From: Ryuthela nishihirai
Lineage: Eukaryota > Arthropoda > Arachnida > Araneae > Heptathelidae
Direction of reading: 5' to 3'
Assembly (NCBI GenBank): GCA_038380435.1
Contig: JAWZYU010000009.1
Span: 67,361,901 to 67,425,900 of the forward strand
Length of the DNA stretch: 64,000 nt
Shown: piece by piece, positions 46,488 to 58,195 of the stretch
Layout: each line of letters begins with the position of its first letter
Numbering within the stretch: position 1 is the first letter of the stretch
Notes under the pieces: model-generated
What the model was told of the DNA's origin: nothing
Databases searched by the model: none
The model's input: only the letters and a program-made list of their open reading frames with translations
Position numbers and translations under genes: made by a program

Positions 46488-46855
46488 CCCATATCTAGTC
46501 TAGTGGTTAATATACATGACTCCTAAATCAGACAACATATTCCTGAGTTTGTATGAGAAACCAGGAGAAGACCAGTAGATGCTCTAAGTCAGTGGTTCTC
46601 AACCTTTTACGCTTCACGTACCACCTGGAAATGTGTATGTAACTGTCGTACCCCTTGTATAGATAGATAAAACTATAGTTATAGTATAACAATGGGAATA
46701 AAACATATATATAAATATGACATATATCTAGCGACTTTTCAACTCTCACGGCGTACACCAAAAACTTTTACCGCGTACCCCACGTTGAGAACCCCTACTC
46801 TAGGTTATCCCCGTCCTTTGCTTCGGGGAGAGCTTTTTTTTATTTAAAAAATAGA
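46488..46855 (+). repeat. SINE-C copy interrupted by a hAT MITE
   Basis: The head CCCATATCTAGTCTAGTGGT and TAATATACATGACTCCTAAA is tRNA-like. The body GAGAAACCAGGAGAAGACCA and, after the MITE, GGTTATCCCCGTCCTTTG matches 17505-17665 in order, and it ends in a T/A-rich tail. Confidence 0.6.
46590..46797. mobile_element. hAT MITE, 208 bp, inside SINE-C
   Basis: Left end CAGTGGTTCTCAAC and inverted right end TAGGGGTTCTCAAC. Flanks ctctaagt (46582-46589) and ctctaggt (46798-46805) form an 8-bp target duplication with one mismatch. The 'CAGNGGTTCTCAAC' terminus is known from non-autonomous hAT elements in many animals. Confidence 0.85.
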
Positions 46856-46861
46856 AGATGG

Positions 46862-47268
46862 AGTTGTTTTACATTCGAACGGTGCTTCTTCTGCGCATAA
46901 AGGGCATAATAGCCAGGTCGCAAGGGCCATCAGGGTTCAGAAAAGATTGAGGAAGAGGACCCATTGGACAGCTATTATGAGATGTACGTAAGTATCCTGT
47001 CAAGGCCATCCATCGGGTTTTAACGTCCATAGGGTATGGCTCTCCAGCACACGAAGTCACGGTTTAACGTCCGATCAGACAGACAGCGACTTTCCCAAGT
47101 CTAACGGTGTTTCATTTCTGACCGAGAACAGGGGGAGGGGGGGTCATCTCTTATAGGGGTTTTTATCTCTTATAGCATAAGAGATAAAAAGTGAACGCTC
47201 CCACAATTGGAACTCGAACCCGGGAACTGCAGATTACGAGTCTGACAAACTATCGACTAAGTAAACCC
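46862..47268 (-). repeat. SINE-A copy, old
   Basis: Reads from the 3' end (GAGTTGTTTTACATTCGAAC) through the body to a head with B-box GGTTCGAGTTCC on the minus strand. A 13-bp perfect hairpin (TTTTTATCTCTTA at 47160-47172, inverted at 47178-47190) has arisen in its centre. Confidence 0.8.
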
Positions 47269-48117
47269 TTGATCCATTTTGAAGACACAGAAAAGAAATT
47301 CGCGAATAGTTCAAAATCATAAACCTAAAATAGTTCCATAAATTTAATTTATTGCTTGCTGGAAATTTTACCTTTCGAAAAGTTCGCAAATATTATCACT
47401 TAAAAAAATTATAGGTCTCGGGAACTAGAAAGATTAAGCTTCTTTGAACCCTAAGACATATGCTTCCCAACCATCATCCAACCCGGGTCTGTTCTTATTT
47501 TTGATCTCAATTACAATGCTAATTGTTTCGAAACAGAAACAATGACTGATTTTATTGTCATCCTACATACCTAAGAGTCTGGGGAAATGTTAAAGTAAAG
47601 CGTAGAAAATACAGACTGCAAATGAACAAGAATTCCATCGTGGTACCTAATGTTTTGTATAATATATATATAAATATGTTCTGAATATTCGAATTCAACC
47701 TATACGACAGTAGGAATTTTTCTACCGATACATTTTTGACGCAAGACAACACAAACATTAACAGGAATACATCTTCAACGACTGTTGCGAAAAAATTCTG
47801 GATCTTGTTTTATTCAGGCATTCGATATCTGCATCTGTGCATTTTGTGTAACTGCAATATTTGCTTTTGTTCAATAACGCATCAACGATTTTAAGATAAA
47901 ATGCTTTCTTAAATATTATTTAGCTACATGCATACAATGTATTCAAAACTATTCGTTCCGAACCTGAAGTATAAACTTTAAAAGCAACTATTCACAGCTG
48001 GACTTCATTTGTCCTTGGCGTGCAATACACGCTTTTAGGATAATATAATCCTTTCAAGGGATTTGTCTCGGCTCGATAAATTTTATCTTCAGTCACATTA
48101 ATTTTCTCATTACATGC
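47269..48117. other. No recognised feature
   Basis: AT-rich; nothing supported. Confidence 0.5.
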
Positions 48118-48215
48118 CCATTAAATGCACTATAAAAGTCCATAAAATTTATAGAGCTTCAAAGATCCTCCATGGAAATTCTCTAATATTTTGGCACGAC
48201 AGTACATAGGCCTAC
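48118..48215 (+). repeat. R1 repeat, copy 3, diverged
   Basis: Colinear with 8905-9002: AAATGCACTA, TTTATAGAGCTTCAAAG, then GGAAATTCTCTAATATTTTG and CGACAGTACA. It is shorter and more diverged than the other copies. Confidence 0.45.
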
Positions 48216-48875
48216 ATCATTTTTGAGGATTAAAATGACCATCGCAACTGATTTTATTGGTTTCATTATTAAAATATTTTAGTCACTTTAAAGTTATTGC
48301 TTTAGCTGTGTTTCTAACTCTCAATCAAAATAATTCGATATGCAACCGAATAGCTTTCCTTTTTTAGTAATACGCTCATTACATTTATATACTGAAGTGT
48401 TATTAAAAATATTGATTGCAATATTCGACAAATATTTCGATGCTTGTTGAAACGGTTGGTTTTGTCTCGATATTAAACATAGTTTAATACGAAAATTTTC
48501 AAAATAAAAAGATTAATATTCTCAATTTCAAAATAAGAGACGAAAAAAATGTTCTCATTTTCAAAATTAGTAGTATCCTTGCCATTAACATGATTCTTAT
48601 ATGATGTGTTCTGATACTTTTCGCGCGTGGCCACTTACGTAAATCCACCGGAGTTGTTTAATTGTGTAATAAAATAAATGGTTGTGAATCATCATACTTA
48701 TTTGGCAATTACATTATTTTGAGATGTAAATATTTAGTTGCAAGTGGTAGACAACGACCAAATTGCTGTTATCTGTAACACTAGCGTTATATTTATGCAT
48801 ACTGCGTGTATCGAGTTGTATTTGTGCATATTCTGTTTACAACACTAGATTCGTACATAATTATTCTTTAATGTA
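48216..48875. other. No recognised feature
   Basis: AT-rich; grades into the minisatellite that follows. Confidence 0.45.
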
Positions 48876-48879
48876 ATAT

Positions 48880-49535
48880 TTGAACAAATAATTTTTGTGG
48901 AGCTTAATATTTGCACATAATTTGTCTGAGACGTATTATTTTCATAAATAATTTGTCTGCAGTTTTATATTTGCACATATTTAGTCTGTAGCCTTGTATT
49001 TGCTCATATTTTGTCTGTAGCTTTATATTTGCACATATTTTGTCTGCAGCGTATTATTTTAACAGATATATTGTCTGTAGCGTATTAGTTTAACAAATAT
49101 TTTTTCTGTAGCGTTATATTTGCGCATTCTTTGCATATAGCATTGTATTTACACATACTTTCTCTGTAACGTCATAAGTATTTATACAAGTAGTTGTCTG
49201 TGACGTTTCATTTACGCATAACCTGTCTGTAGTTATTACTGTATCATTGTTTTTGCAGTTTGTATTTATGAATGATTTATTTGTAACATTATACCCATAT
49301 GTGTAATTTTTATAGCTTTGTCGTTGCTCATAAGTTCTGTGGAGCATTATTTTCCTCATTTGTGCCTATAGAGCCATATCTGCTCAAAAAAATATCTGTA
49401 GCCGTATATTGCGTCTGAAGAATAGGATTTGAATATATTGCGTTGCAGCATTATATTTGCATATATTGGGTTTGCAGTGTTATATTTGTTAATTTGTATA
49501 TGTTACATATTTTGTGCATTACATCTGAAGCGTTA
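48880..49535. repeat. Degenerate ~30-bp minisatellite
   Basis: Around twenty diverged units of the form TGTCTGTAGCGTTATATTTG CACATATTT. The recurring parts are 'gtctgtagcg' and 'tttgcacata'. Unit length drifts from about 28 to 36 bp and no higher-order pattern is clear. The 81-codon minus-strand frame here simply reads through repeat units. Confidence 0.75.
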
Positions 49536-50716
49536 TATCTGCAAAAAGTATATCTGGTGTCATTTTTATGATGCGTAAAAAAAAAGCGTAAACACCAATA
49601 AATTTTGTTTTTCAAGTAAACCAATTGTCAAGTGTCCTATACATCTATAGGTTTCTTAAAAAGTTTTACTTCTTTTACAATAAAAACAAATTCGGAATTT
49701 TTAATCTGCATATGTTCATAACTACATTTTTCAATTCACATATGTATGCAATCTACATTTTTAAATCTACGATCTAATATTAATTGCTATATGTATATAA
49801 TAGATTTATTGTAGATGCGAGTATATATATAAATACCTACAATAACTATACACATATATATGGAAGCTAATGATGTTCTCATTATGCTCTCAGATTGCGA
49901 AGTAGCTGGCCATCCAAAAAGCAACTACTGATCCATACTATTACAAAACAGAGATTATATTCATCACTGTAAAGTACTTAGAGAAAGCACCGAAAACGTT
50001 GAAAAGGATTATCATCATTATAAAATTCAGGAAAGCAATTATTCTCAAGAGTAATGGTAATTTATCAAAAGGATCAGAAGAGATAATTATGAAAGTACAA
50101 AGCAAGCAAAATACAGATGATTTACTCGATTTATCAAACCGAAAGGAGGAGAACTTTATCAAATTTAGTGAATTACCTTACTATTCCTTCTGACAAACTA
50201 CATTTTTGTGCAATTCGTTTACAATTTTAAGAACCTTAATTCTTATCTCAACGATCCTGCAAAAACATTTCATTAAAGTTGTTCAAGCAAGTTACACGGT
50301 AAAATGCTGACGCTTCTTTCTTCATAGGTTATCGTTGCTGAATTCAAACTTAATGTATGGAGGAAGACATTATTTCTGTTTCTGGAAATGACGAATTTAT
50401 TTAAAGGGTTTTGTCCAGGATTGAGTGAAAAGAGAAACAAAATAAATGCCTTAATTTCGACACATGATTTTCAGCTAACAATTGATGATTATAACTAGTT
50501 AATATGTACAACATTTAAAATTTTCATTTCCAAGAAAGCGGAAGGGTACAGTCTTTGCTACCTTCTTTCCATGTTCATATATATACAAGACCGCATCTAT
50601 AGGAGGGAGCAAGGGGTCTTTCCCCTCTGAGAAACTTGGTAAGAGTAATAGAGGTAAATAATAATTAAATTTGTCTATTTTTAAACAAAATATAAAATAC
50701 AAAATACGAAATAAAG
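49536..50716. other. No recognised feature
   Basis: AT-rich, with TATATA-rich stretches near 49790-49860. A possible hAT end (CCGCATCTATAGGAGGG near 50592) could not be paired. Confidence 0.45.
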
Positions 50717-51477
50717 CAACATTTTACATAATTTTATTGCAAAAACTATTGCTCCCCATTGCTCGCCGATACTGAAATTCGTTTACTGAGATGTATTTTT
50801 GGTTCCACTGTACCAAAAAACTGAGAGAGACTTGAGTCTGTTGAGTTGTTTAATTTAAGGTTTTCTGAAGTTCTTCATCTGTACGTAATAATGGCAACTT
50901 AACGTGGTGATTAATAACCCACACTATACGGTATGAATTTATTGTTATTATATTCTATAATAATAGGAACTCGGTAAATGTGTAACGCAGTCCAGATCCC
51001 AAATCGTCAAAGAAAACTATAAGTCGAAATGCAGTTTAGAAGTTTATGAGAAGATTAGATTTCGTTGAATGGCAATTTCTATTCACCGTCAAAATAAACA
51101 GTTCTTGTGTTACCTTCTAATCTGGTTTGATAATGTTTTTTGCAACATTCGAAATTTTAAAGCATGGAACTTTGTGATCCATGTTTTAAAATTCTGATGA
51201 CTTTTGAACTTAAGTGCATCGAACGATTGAAAGAGTGAATTATAATTACATATACGAAAGCGTGCTTTGAAATATTTGCGGGAATAGCTGTATCAGTTGC
51301 CTATAAGTCAAAATTTATAATTGAAAAATGTATTTCATTAGATTACCAGAAGATTAGTTTTCACTGAATGGCAACTTGACTGAACTATTACAGTCATACG
51401 TTACGTTTTAATGGTCCAATCAAGTGAATTTTAATAGTGTATTGTGAAATATTTCCGGGAAAGCTGCATTTTTATAT
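50717..51477. repeat. Repeat E, copy 1 (761 bp, unclassified)
   Basis: Matches 56855-57614 in direct orientation with roughly nine substitutions and one single-base deletion, about 98-99% identical. The identity starts at CAACATTTTACATAATTTTA and stops at GCTGCATTTTTATAT. Inside, related segments (AGATTAGATTTCGTTGAATG and AGATTAGTTTTCACTGAATG; GTTTGATAATG...CATTCGAAATTTT) show an imperfect sub-repeat of about 300 bp. No coding frame, inverted ends or tRNA-like head were seen. Confidence 0.85.
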
Positions 51478-51539
51478 AAAACTTTGTATAATTTTTAAAT
51501 TTTTTTAAAGAAATTAAAAAATTTTATACTGAATGGAAG

Positions 51540-51805
51540 TCCAGTCACTTATCCTCCCCCACACCTTTTTAAGGCTCGTTTGAGATTTTTTCCACCCACC
51601 CCTTCTATTCTTTTTTTGCGGCCTGATTGAAATTCTTGCCCCCTCCTTTTTAACGGCTCGGTTGAGTTTCTTGCCCCCGACAAATGCCCCATCAACTCAA
51701 TTCTTTTTTTACTACTTTACTCTCATCTTTCCTTTTTTTACGATTGAACCCTCAACCCTCCTTTCTTTACGGCTCGATTGAGTTTCTTGCTTCCCATCCT
51801 GTATT
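51540..51805. repeat. Degenerate tandem repeat, pyrimidine-rich
   Basis: Four or more diverged units of the type TTTACGGCTCGATTGAGTTT CTTGCCCCC, with variable C- and T-runs, ending near CCAGATCTGGGC. The CCAGATCTGG end recalls hAT-m1 but no pair was found. Confidence 0.5.
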
Positions 51806-54800
51806 TTTTTTCCAGATCTGGGCATATATATATAAGGTTAAAATAGTCTTCACACTCATTTGAATAATGAGGAATTATTCTAAAAGAAAAAGACTTCGGA
51901 AGTAATTAAAACAGATCCGTCAAGAATTTTTAAATGAGCCTGTTTTTAAATTTTTCCAGTTCTTCACTATTTCTACACCATCATAAAATGTACATAGTTA
52001 AATAAAAATATATAGCGCACTAGATCTTATTTGCTAAAAAATCTACACTTTCCAATTCAGCAATTTTTATCCTTCATTTCAGCTCTTTAAAATATCGACC
52101 TTCCTTCATGAAATGCAAATCTCTCCCCATAGTTTCAATTCCTGTGATAAAAATTAAGTAATCACTTCCCAGTTTTACTTTGTACTAGGAGGCACCTTTT
52201 ACTTTTAAACATCCAATGTTTTAATAATAGTGATAAGTTCTTTCTTTTCACTAGGCCCGTTCGCAGTAATTTTCGTTTATGTAAAAAGTGAAAGCATTAC
52301 TCCTAGTTCCTTAACCGACTGAAGAGTACAACGAGAGTACAACGAAAGCTGTTTCTCTTACACTTCTCTATTCCCGGACGAAGGGTATCTGTTACTCTCT
52401 CACATCCAGCAATTGCAACGGTCAGTGAGCATCTGTAGCGTCTGATGAAGCCAGCAACACAGCGGGGGCTAAACCGAGAAGGACAACATAGTCTATTACA
52501 CGTGATCTTTAATCGCTTCGAATCGCATTAGAGTGGCATTTATATCTCACGAGAGAGTCATTTGCTCTTGAATATTTAGTTTAGTGCGGCACGCAATCAC
52601 TTTAACTCAGACTGGAGGGGTTTTTGTCTCCTGTCCCCTAGCAATAAAGAAGACTAATTAACGCAAGTAGTCATTCAAAGTTTCCTGCTCCGTTCTCTCT
52701 CTATCCATTCACTCGGAACTGGCTCTGGGCTTACCCTGTACTTGTGTGTTCATTAGGTTCTTTTACATCCGAGCATTCGCTTTCTCCGATTCTCCTCTCA
52801 TAATTTCTGCATCTCTCAAGGTGTGAGAAGCATAATAATAGCAACTGCGTCCACGGTCTGTGGGGAAATCACAGTGGATACTGGAAGAAAGTCGTTTTCC
52901 AATCCCGCTTTGAGGTTACTAATGTTGATAAGGATGATTCGATTGTTCACCTTGTTCTCTGTAGCAGAATCTTTGCTCTTTCGCTTGGGAGTGATAGATT
53001 CCGATGCACAAATGCCACAAACGGCATTGCGCTTCAGGGAGAAAAAATCCTATTAGACAAACTGGATTGTTTCGTGGATGAAAATGAAGATACCAAATTT
53101 ACCGATGACTAGATACATATGCGAGACAGAAAATTATTTTCTTTACGCAAAGGATGTTAAGCGATAATTTTAGTATTATTTTCGATTGATGAAATATTCT
53201 AATTTTTAAATAATTGTAATTTTAACTTTGAGGAAAAAATGGTGTAATTGTTTTAAAAATGAACCGAAATGTGAAAATCCTTTTTTTTAAAATTAGCCCT
53301 TTTATTCTGTTATGATATGCTACTATGATGTACTTGATGACATTAGCAAATTACATTTTAATTATTTTATTTAAAACTATGTTTTGTAAGCTCTCTTTTG
53401 TGTTAATAGTACTTTGCATTTCTTTAATTATCACTTAAAACTTCACAAATAACACTTCGTAGCTGCATTGGCTTTCTGCGAGTTTCTATTATTGTCATTA
53501 AAGCAAATTTAATAAACAAAAAAGTGTTTAGCTTCAGTTAACACATATCTTTCTTTTTTACGTTGGATGTTAATAAAAGCAATTCATTTAACAACCGAAA
53601 TAAAAAAGGAGGGAAATTCCTTTTGAGAATTTTTCTTACGTGTAACATTTTAACCGATTGATTGCTTAGCAACGATCATCACAACATCTTTGAACGGCAT
53701 TTCAATGAAAGAAGAAGTTGCTCTTCAGAAGTATTTTGGAAAGATGTGTACATTTTAAAAACAAACATCGAGTCACACTGATGGGTGAAATAACACTTAT
53801 TAGAAATTCGAAATGTCTCTGCTAGAAGTCATACAGGAAAGGAATGCACAGAAATGGAATGTGGTGGAAAGAAAAAAAAAATAAAGAAATAAAAATTAAA
53901 GAACGAAAAAGGGAAGAAATAAGCTGAGAAAGAGCTTACTATCCAAGAGAGAGAGTATCTTGAGCTCGTTAATGGAATGTTAATTAGAATTGTATAGTCT
54001 TGGCTAGGGAAAGAGAAGCATCTCACAGACACAAGACTTCATTGTTCTGTCAACGGAGTTCTGAGGTTGCAAAAGAAAAGAAAAAAAACCCCGGAAAGTC
54101 ATGCCTTACACCGATGGTGTTCTTGTCACCAGATTAATTGAGTGTGACGCGAACGACAGGGTGGATGCAAAAAAGTGTGTCTTTGCACTGGAAGATTCCT
54201 CCTCTTGGAAGATTCCTTCTCTAGTTAACATTAATGAAACCGTTTCTAGCGTCGTTTTGTGCTTCTTTCGATATAAAGCTATCTGTCAATGTTTATTCTC
54301 ATCACCGAGACTAAGTAAATCCTATCTTGTTTTTCTTCTTTTAATGAGCCAGCGTTAGGAAAACAGAGAGCAACAAGAACATGTTGGACTTAAATTGAGA
54401 AGGTTTCTTTGTTTGCAAATTGGCTTTTTGTTTGTTAACTGTAAAAAACTCTGTACTTTCATGATGGTATTTTAAAGGGAATTTAAATGTGTTGCAGACA
54501 ACTACATGTAGATGAATTTATACTATTTGGAATATATATTTAAAAAAATTGAGGTTTAGACTTTTTTGCAAGGATAAACGGAATTTATGACTATATAATT
54601 GAATTCAAGTAGCATCGCAATAAGCTGCAAATCTTCGTGTGAAATGTCAAGTTCGTAATGACACTAATAAACCAGTACAAATTGTGCCGTATACTCTCTA
54701 AATACGTAAAAAAACAGGAGCATTTTTTGTTTGTGGGAAATTATTTTGTCTTGCCTGCCACCCTATGAGTTTCGTAATGCTTTAGGGACACAATAAAGTA

Positions 54801-56263
54801 AATCATTATATCAAAATCAAGTCTTTGACTTGTATATATTGTTACAAATTTCTAGTGATTTAACCGAGAGTGGGTTAACCGAGAGTCAATCAGATTTATC
54901 CAAATCTCGATTTTAAGCATTACAACAGTTGTTGAAGATTAGATATTTCACAGAATATGTTACACCAGTTTGATATAAATATGAGGATGAATACGTTTTT
55001 TTTAAGTTAATGTATATTGAATATTTATAAATTTTATGCTGTATATAATAATAATTTTCCACATTAATTCCATCGAATTTGGCACTAGTTGGTATTACTT
55101 ATCTTAAAATTCCCACATCCATTACTACTATCTTATCTCCTTCCTTCTTGAAGTGGTGAAGTGTTAAACAAATGTGTGTAACTTTCCTGATCATAAGGGT
55201 GACTACCATTTCGTGTGCTTAGGGGTGCCTGACGTGTCAATCCCACCCTTTTGAGTATGTATTTCTCTGGCGGCCGTCCTTCCATTTAAGTTTACTATGC
55301 GGCCCTAAACCTAAAATAATTTTCCTACCTGCACTAGGGCCACTTTTGAAAATACTCCTGTCTGCAAGTATCATTAGAAAAATAGTTCTGACCGTGAGCC
55401 ACGTTTCGTTGAAAGTATAATACATACATGCCCCCATTAAAAACCAATAATTCGAAATTTATCACGCGATATGTTGCGCATGATTTTTATTTGATAGATA
55501 AATTAAATAACAAATGTTCAGATTTGAGGTTTTCATGGATTTACGACATCAATTAAATTTACAAAGAGAAAACAATTTCACTTTTCAAGAGAAAAAAATC
55601 ACCAACTTGCATTTTAAATTCATAATTTCTTTCTCTCATCACTCGATTTTAATTAATTTTTAATTTATAGATCAATATTCAAAATTGAAAAATCATATGG
55701 TTAATTTTCTTAATTTGAAAGCTGTTTTATGAATTTTAATGTTTGCTAAGGGTGGAATATATCAAAATCGCTATAATATAGATGTAAGCATATGCATCTA
55801 TATTATAGCGCAATACATTTAGCGTATTTGAATATCATTTAACACCATCTACGAACTCAATTCGGAAATGTGATGTTATTGAATTTTTCATTAGGTGACT
55901 ATTGGTTTTCTAACTCAGACGCTGATTTGCTGCAGAATCGTACATTTATGGCCAATACAATCTGACAGTTGAACACGTGCAGTGGGTGTCCGGTTACGGT
56001 TACGTTGGCATTCCAGAGTTTTTTCTTTTGGATCCCATTAAAAAAAATCTTGGTCAAATCTACTTAACTGTGATTTTCAGAGAAACGCGAAAATTTTTTT
56101 CCAGTTCAAATGAGCGAATTTCATATCGTCTATCAGCTACAATTTATTCTAATTATATTCATTACATATAATATATTTAAAGAAAAACTTAGCGTTGTTA
56201 AAATTCTAAAAATGATTAAAAAATGCAATATTAGAATTTCTCAGATATACACCTGGTAGTAGT
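51806..56263. other. Long interval without recognised genes or transposons
   Basis: The interval is AT-rich. The part at about 52300-52990 has more even composition and is free of recognisable repeats, so it could be conserved non-coding DNA, but nothing more can be said. Frames at 52823-53056 and 54101-54358 show no recognised motif. AACCGAGAGT is tandemly repeated near 54863-54890. Confidence 0.4.
55769..55810. repeat. Perfect 16-bp-arm hairpin
   Basis: CGCTATAATATAGATG (55769-55784) is exactly inverted at 55795-55810, with a 10-base loop. Confidence 0.8.
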
Positions 56264-56469
56264 TCATTAGAATATTAACGTGGAAAAATTGTCATTAGCC
56301 CGGTGGGATCTGTACCCACGACCTCCTGATAACATGTCAGGTGCTCCGACCACTGAGCTATTGACCGCCGAATAATCATCCTCCATTAGTGCTCAGGAGG
56401 TTATCAGGAGGTCGGAGGTTCAGATCCCACTCGGCTAATGACAATTTTTCCTCTGTAGTATTCTAATGA
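56264..56469. mobile_element. Foldback element with tRNA-like arms
   Basis: Seventy-base arms (56264-56333 and 56400-56469) are inverted copies with about ten differences. On the minus strand, about 56299-56372 reads as a tRNA-like sequence: D stem GCTC/GAGC, anticodon stem CCTGA/TCAGG around a 7-base loop, and T stem GTGGG/CCCAC. The acceptor stem does not pair and position 33 is not T, so it is not a functional tRNA. The second arm contains only the 3' half of the tRNA-like part. Confidence 0.7.
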
Positions 56470-56854
56470 TTAAAATATACTTAGTTTAAAATGTTCAGTT
56501 TGTTATAAGAGATGAAGATTTATTAAATTAAGAATTTAATAATTTATTTTTTTAATTTTTCGTTATTATTATTTTCAAGTTTTTTTTAATTAATATGTAA
56601 TGAATAGTTGTGGTCATAAGTGTTAATCATTTTTAGAAAGTATCCAAACAAAGGAATTTTTCAATAATATAATTATAATATATAATCAATAAATGTTCGT
56701 TGATATTTTCAGTTTTTTTAATTAAAGTGTAATATATAGTTCGATAATTTTAACATACATATTTTCTTGAAAAAAGAAACGGCTCGAACAATTTTTTTAC
56801 ATATTGTTTATTACGTAAAACACCCTCTATATATCATTATGACAGCAACATAAA
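56470..56854. other. No recognised feature
   Basis: Very AT-rich; nothing supported. Confidence 0.5.
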
Positions 56855-57614
56855 CAACATTTTACATAATTTTATTGTAAAAACTATTGCTCCCCATTGC
56901 TCGCCGATACTGAAATTCGTTTACTGAGATGTATTTTTGGTTCCACTGTACCAAAAAACTGAGAGAGACTTGAGTCTGTTGAGTTGTTTAATTTAAGGTT
57001 TTCTGAAGTTCTTCATCTGTACGTATAATGGCAACTTAACTTGATGATTAATAACCCACACTATACGGTATGAATTTATTGTTATTATATTCTATAATAA
57101 TAGGAACTCGGTAAATGTGTAACGCAGTCCAGATCCCAAATCGTCAAAGAAAACTATAAGTCGAAATGCAGTTTAGAAGTTTATGAGAAGATTAGATTTC
57201 GTTGAATGGCAATTTCTATTCACCGTCAAAATAAACAGTTCTTGTGTTACCTTCTAATCTGGTTTGATAATGTTTTTTGCAACATTCGAAATTTTAAAGC
57301 ATGGAACTTTGTGATCCATGTTTTAAAATTCTGATGACTTTTGAACTTAAGTGCATCGAACGATTGAAAGAGTGAATTATAATTACATATACGAAAGCGT
57401 GCTTTGAATTATTTGCGGGAATAGCTGTATCAGTTGCCTATAAGTCAAAATTTATAATTGAAAAATGTATTTCATTAGATTACCAGAAGATTAGTTTTCA
57501 CTGAATGGCAACTTGACTGAACTATTACAGTCATACGTTACGTTTTAATGGTCCAATAAAGTGAATTTTAATAGTGTATTGTGGAATATTTCCGGGAGAG
57601 CTGCATTTTTATAT
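56855..57614. repeat. Repeat E, copy 2 (760 bp)
   Basis: Direct copy of 50717-51477. Similarity to the internal sub-repeat continues beyond it to about 57716 (GTGTTACATTGTAAAC, GTTTGATAACGTTTTGGGCA, CATTGAAATTTTTAAATCAT). This copy may therefore retain more of the element than copy 1. Confidence 0.85.
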
Positions 57615-57616
57615 TA

Positions 57617-57956
57617 ATTGTTTTGTGTTACATTGTAAACTCTGTTCCCTGTGATGGATAAAATGTTAATGTTTGATAACGTTTTGGGCACATTGAAATT
57701 TTTAAATCATAGCTTTACCAGCCCCGTTGGCAAGGGACCTGATGAGTCACTTCTCTGGGAGGAGCGAGACAAGAACGGGGTCCAAGGGGCGGAACTCACT
57801 TGACTGGGATGGCGGCAAGCTGCAAATAAATGAAGTACGAAAAGAAACTTGAGAGCTGTGACAAGAAATTCCCTGAGAATCAGACTCAGCACAGTACTAC
57901 ATTTCTTAGAGCAGTACTTTGCCATGCTGCTGAGGATAAGTTGGAGTCGTTCTCCA
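57617..57956. other. End of repeat E sub-repeat, then unassigned sequence
   Basis: The first hundred bases belong to the sub-repeat of repeat E. From about 57716 a more GC-rich part (GCCCCGTTGGCAAGGGACCT) follows, with no family recognised. Confidence 0.35.
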
Positions 57957-57969
57957 TAAATGCATTGAA

Positions 57970-58182
57970 TAAATAAAAAAATAAAATAAATACCCCCTCA
58001 AGCAGCTGCTTGCCACAGAGGTCTGACAGGAGCCTGTCAGTTTATATGCCACAGTAGCAGATCTGAGAGGATGGCAGGACCTCAGCAGAAAACAACACGG
58101 ACATCCATGCCTTACCCGGGGCTCGAACCCAGGTCCCGTAGATCAGTAGCCAAGCGTTCTAACCACTCGGCCACGGGATGGC
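57970..58182 (-). repeat. SINE-B copy with target duplication
   Basis: Perfect 13-bp duplications taaatgcattgaa lie at 57957-57969 and 58183-58195. On the minus strand the head has CGTGGCCGAGTGGTTAGAAC and B-box GGTTCGAGCCCC, and the 3' motif CAAGCAGCTGCTTGAGGGGG precedes a TATTTATTTTATTTTTT tail. It is among the best preserved SINE-B copies. Confidence 0.92.
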
Positions 58183-58195
58183 TAAATGCATTGAA

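Noticed and set aside
48880..49535. Cysteine- or threonine-rich repeat protein on the minus strand
   Set aside because: The frame follows the minisatellite units and is soon closed; drift in unit length would destroy any frame.
50717..57614. Repeat E pair as long terminal repeats of a retrovirus-like element
   Set aside because: The copies do not begin TG and end CA, no primer-binding site or polypurine tract was seen, and no gag or pol frame lies between them.
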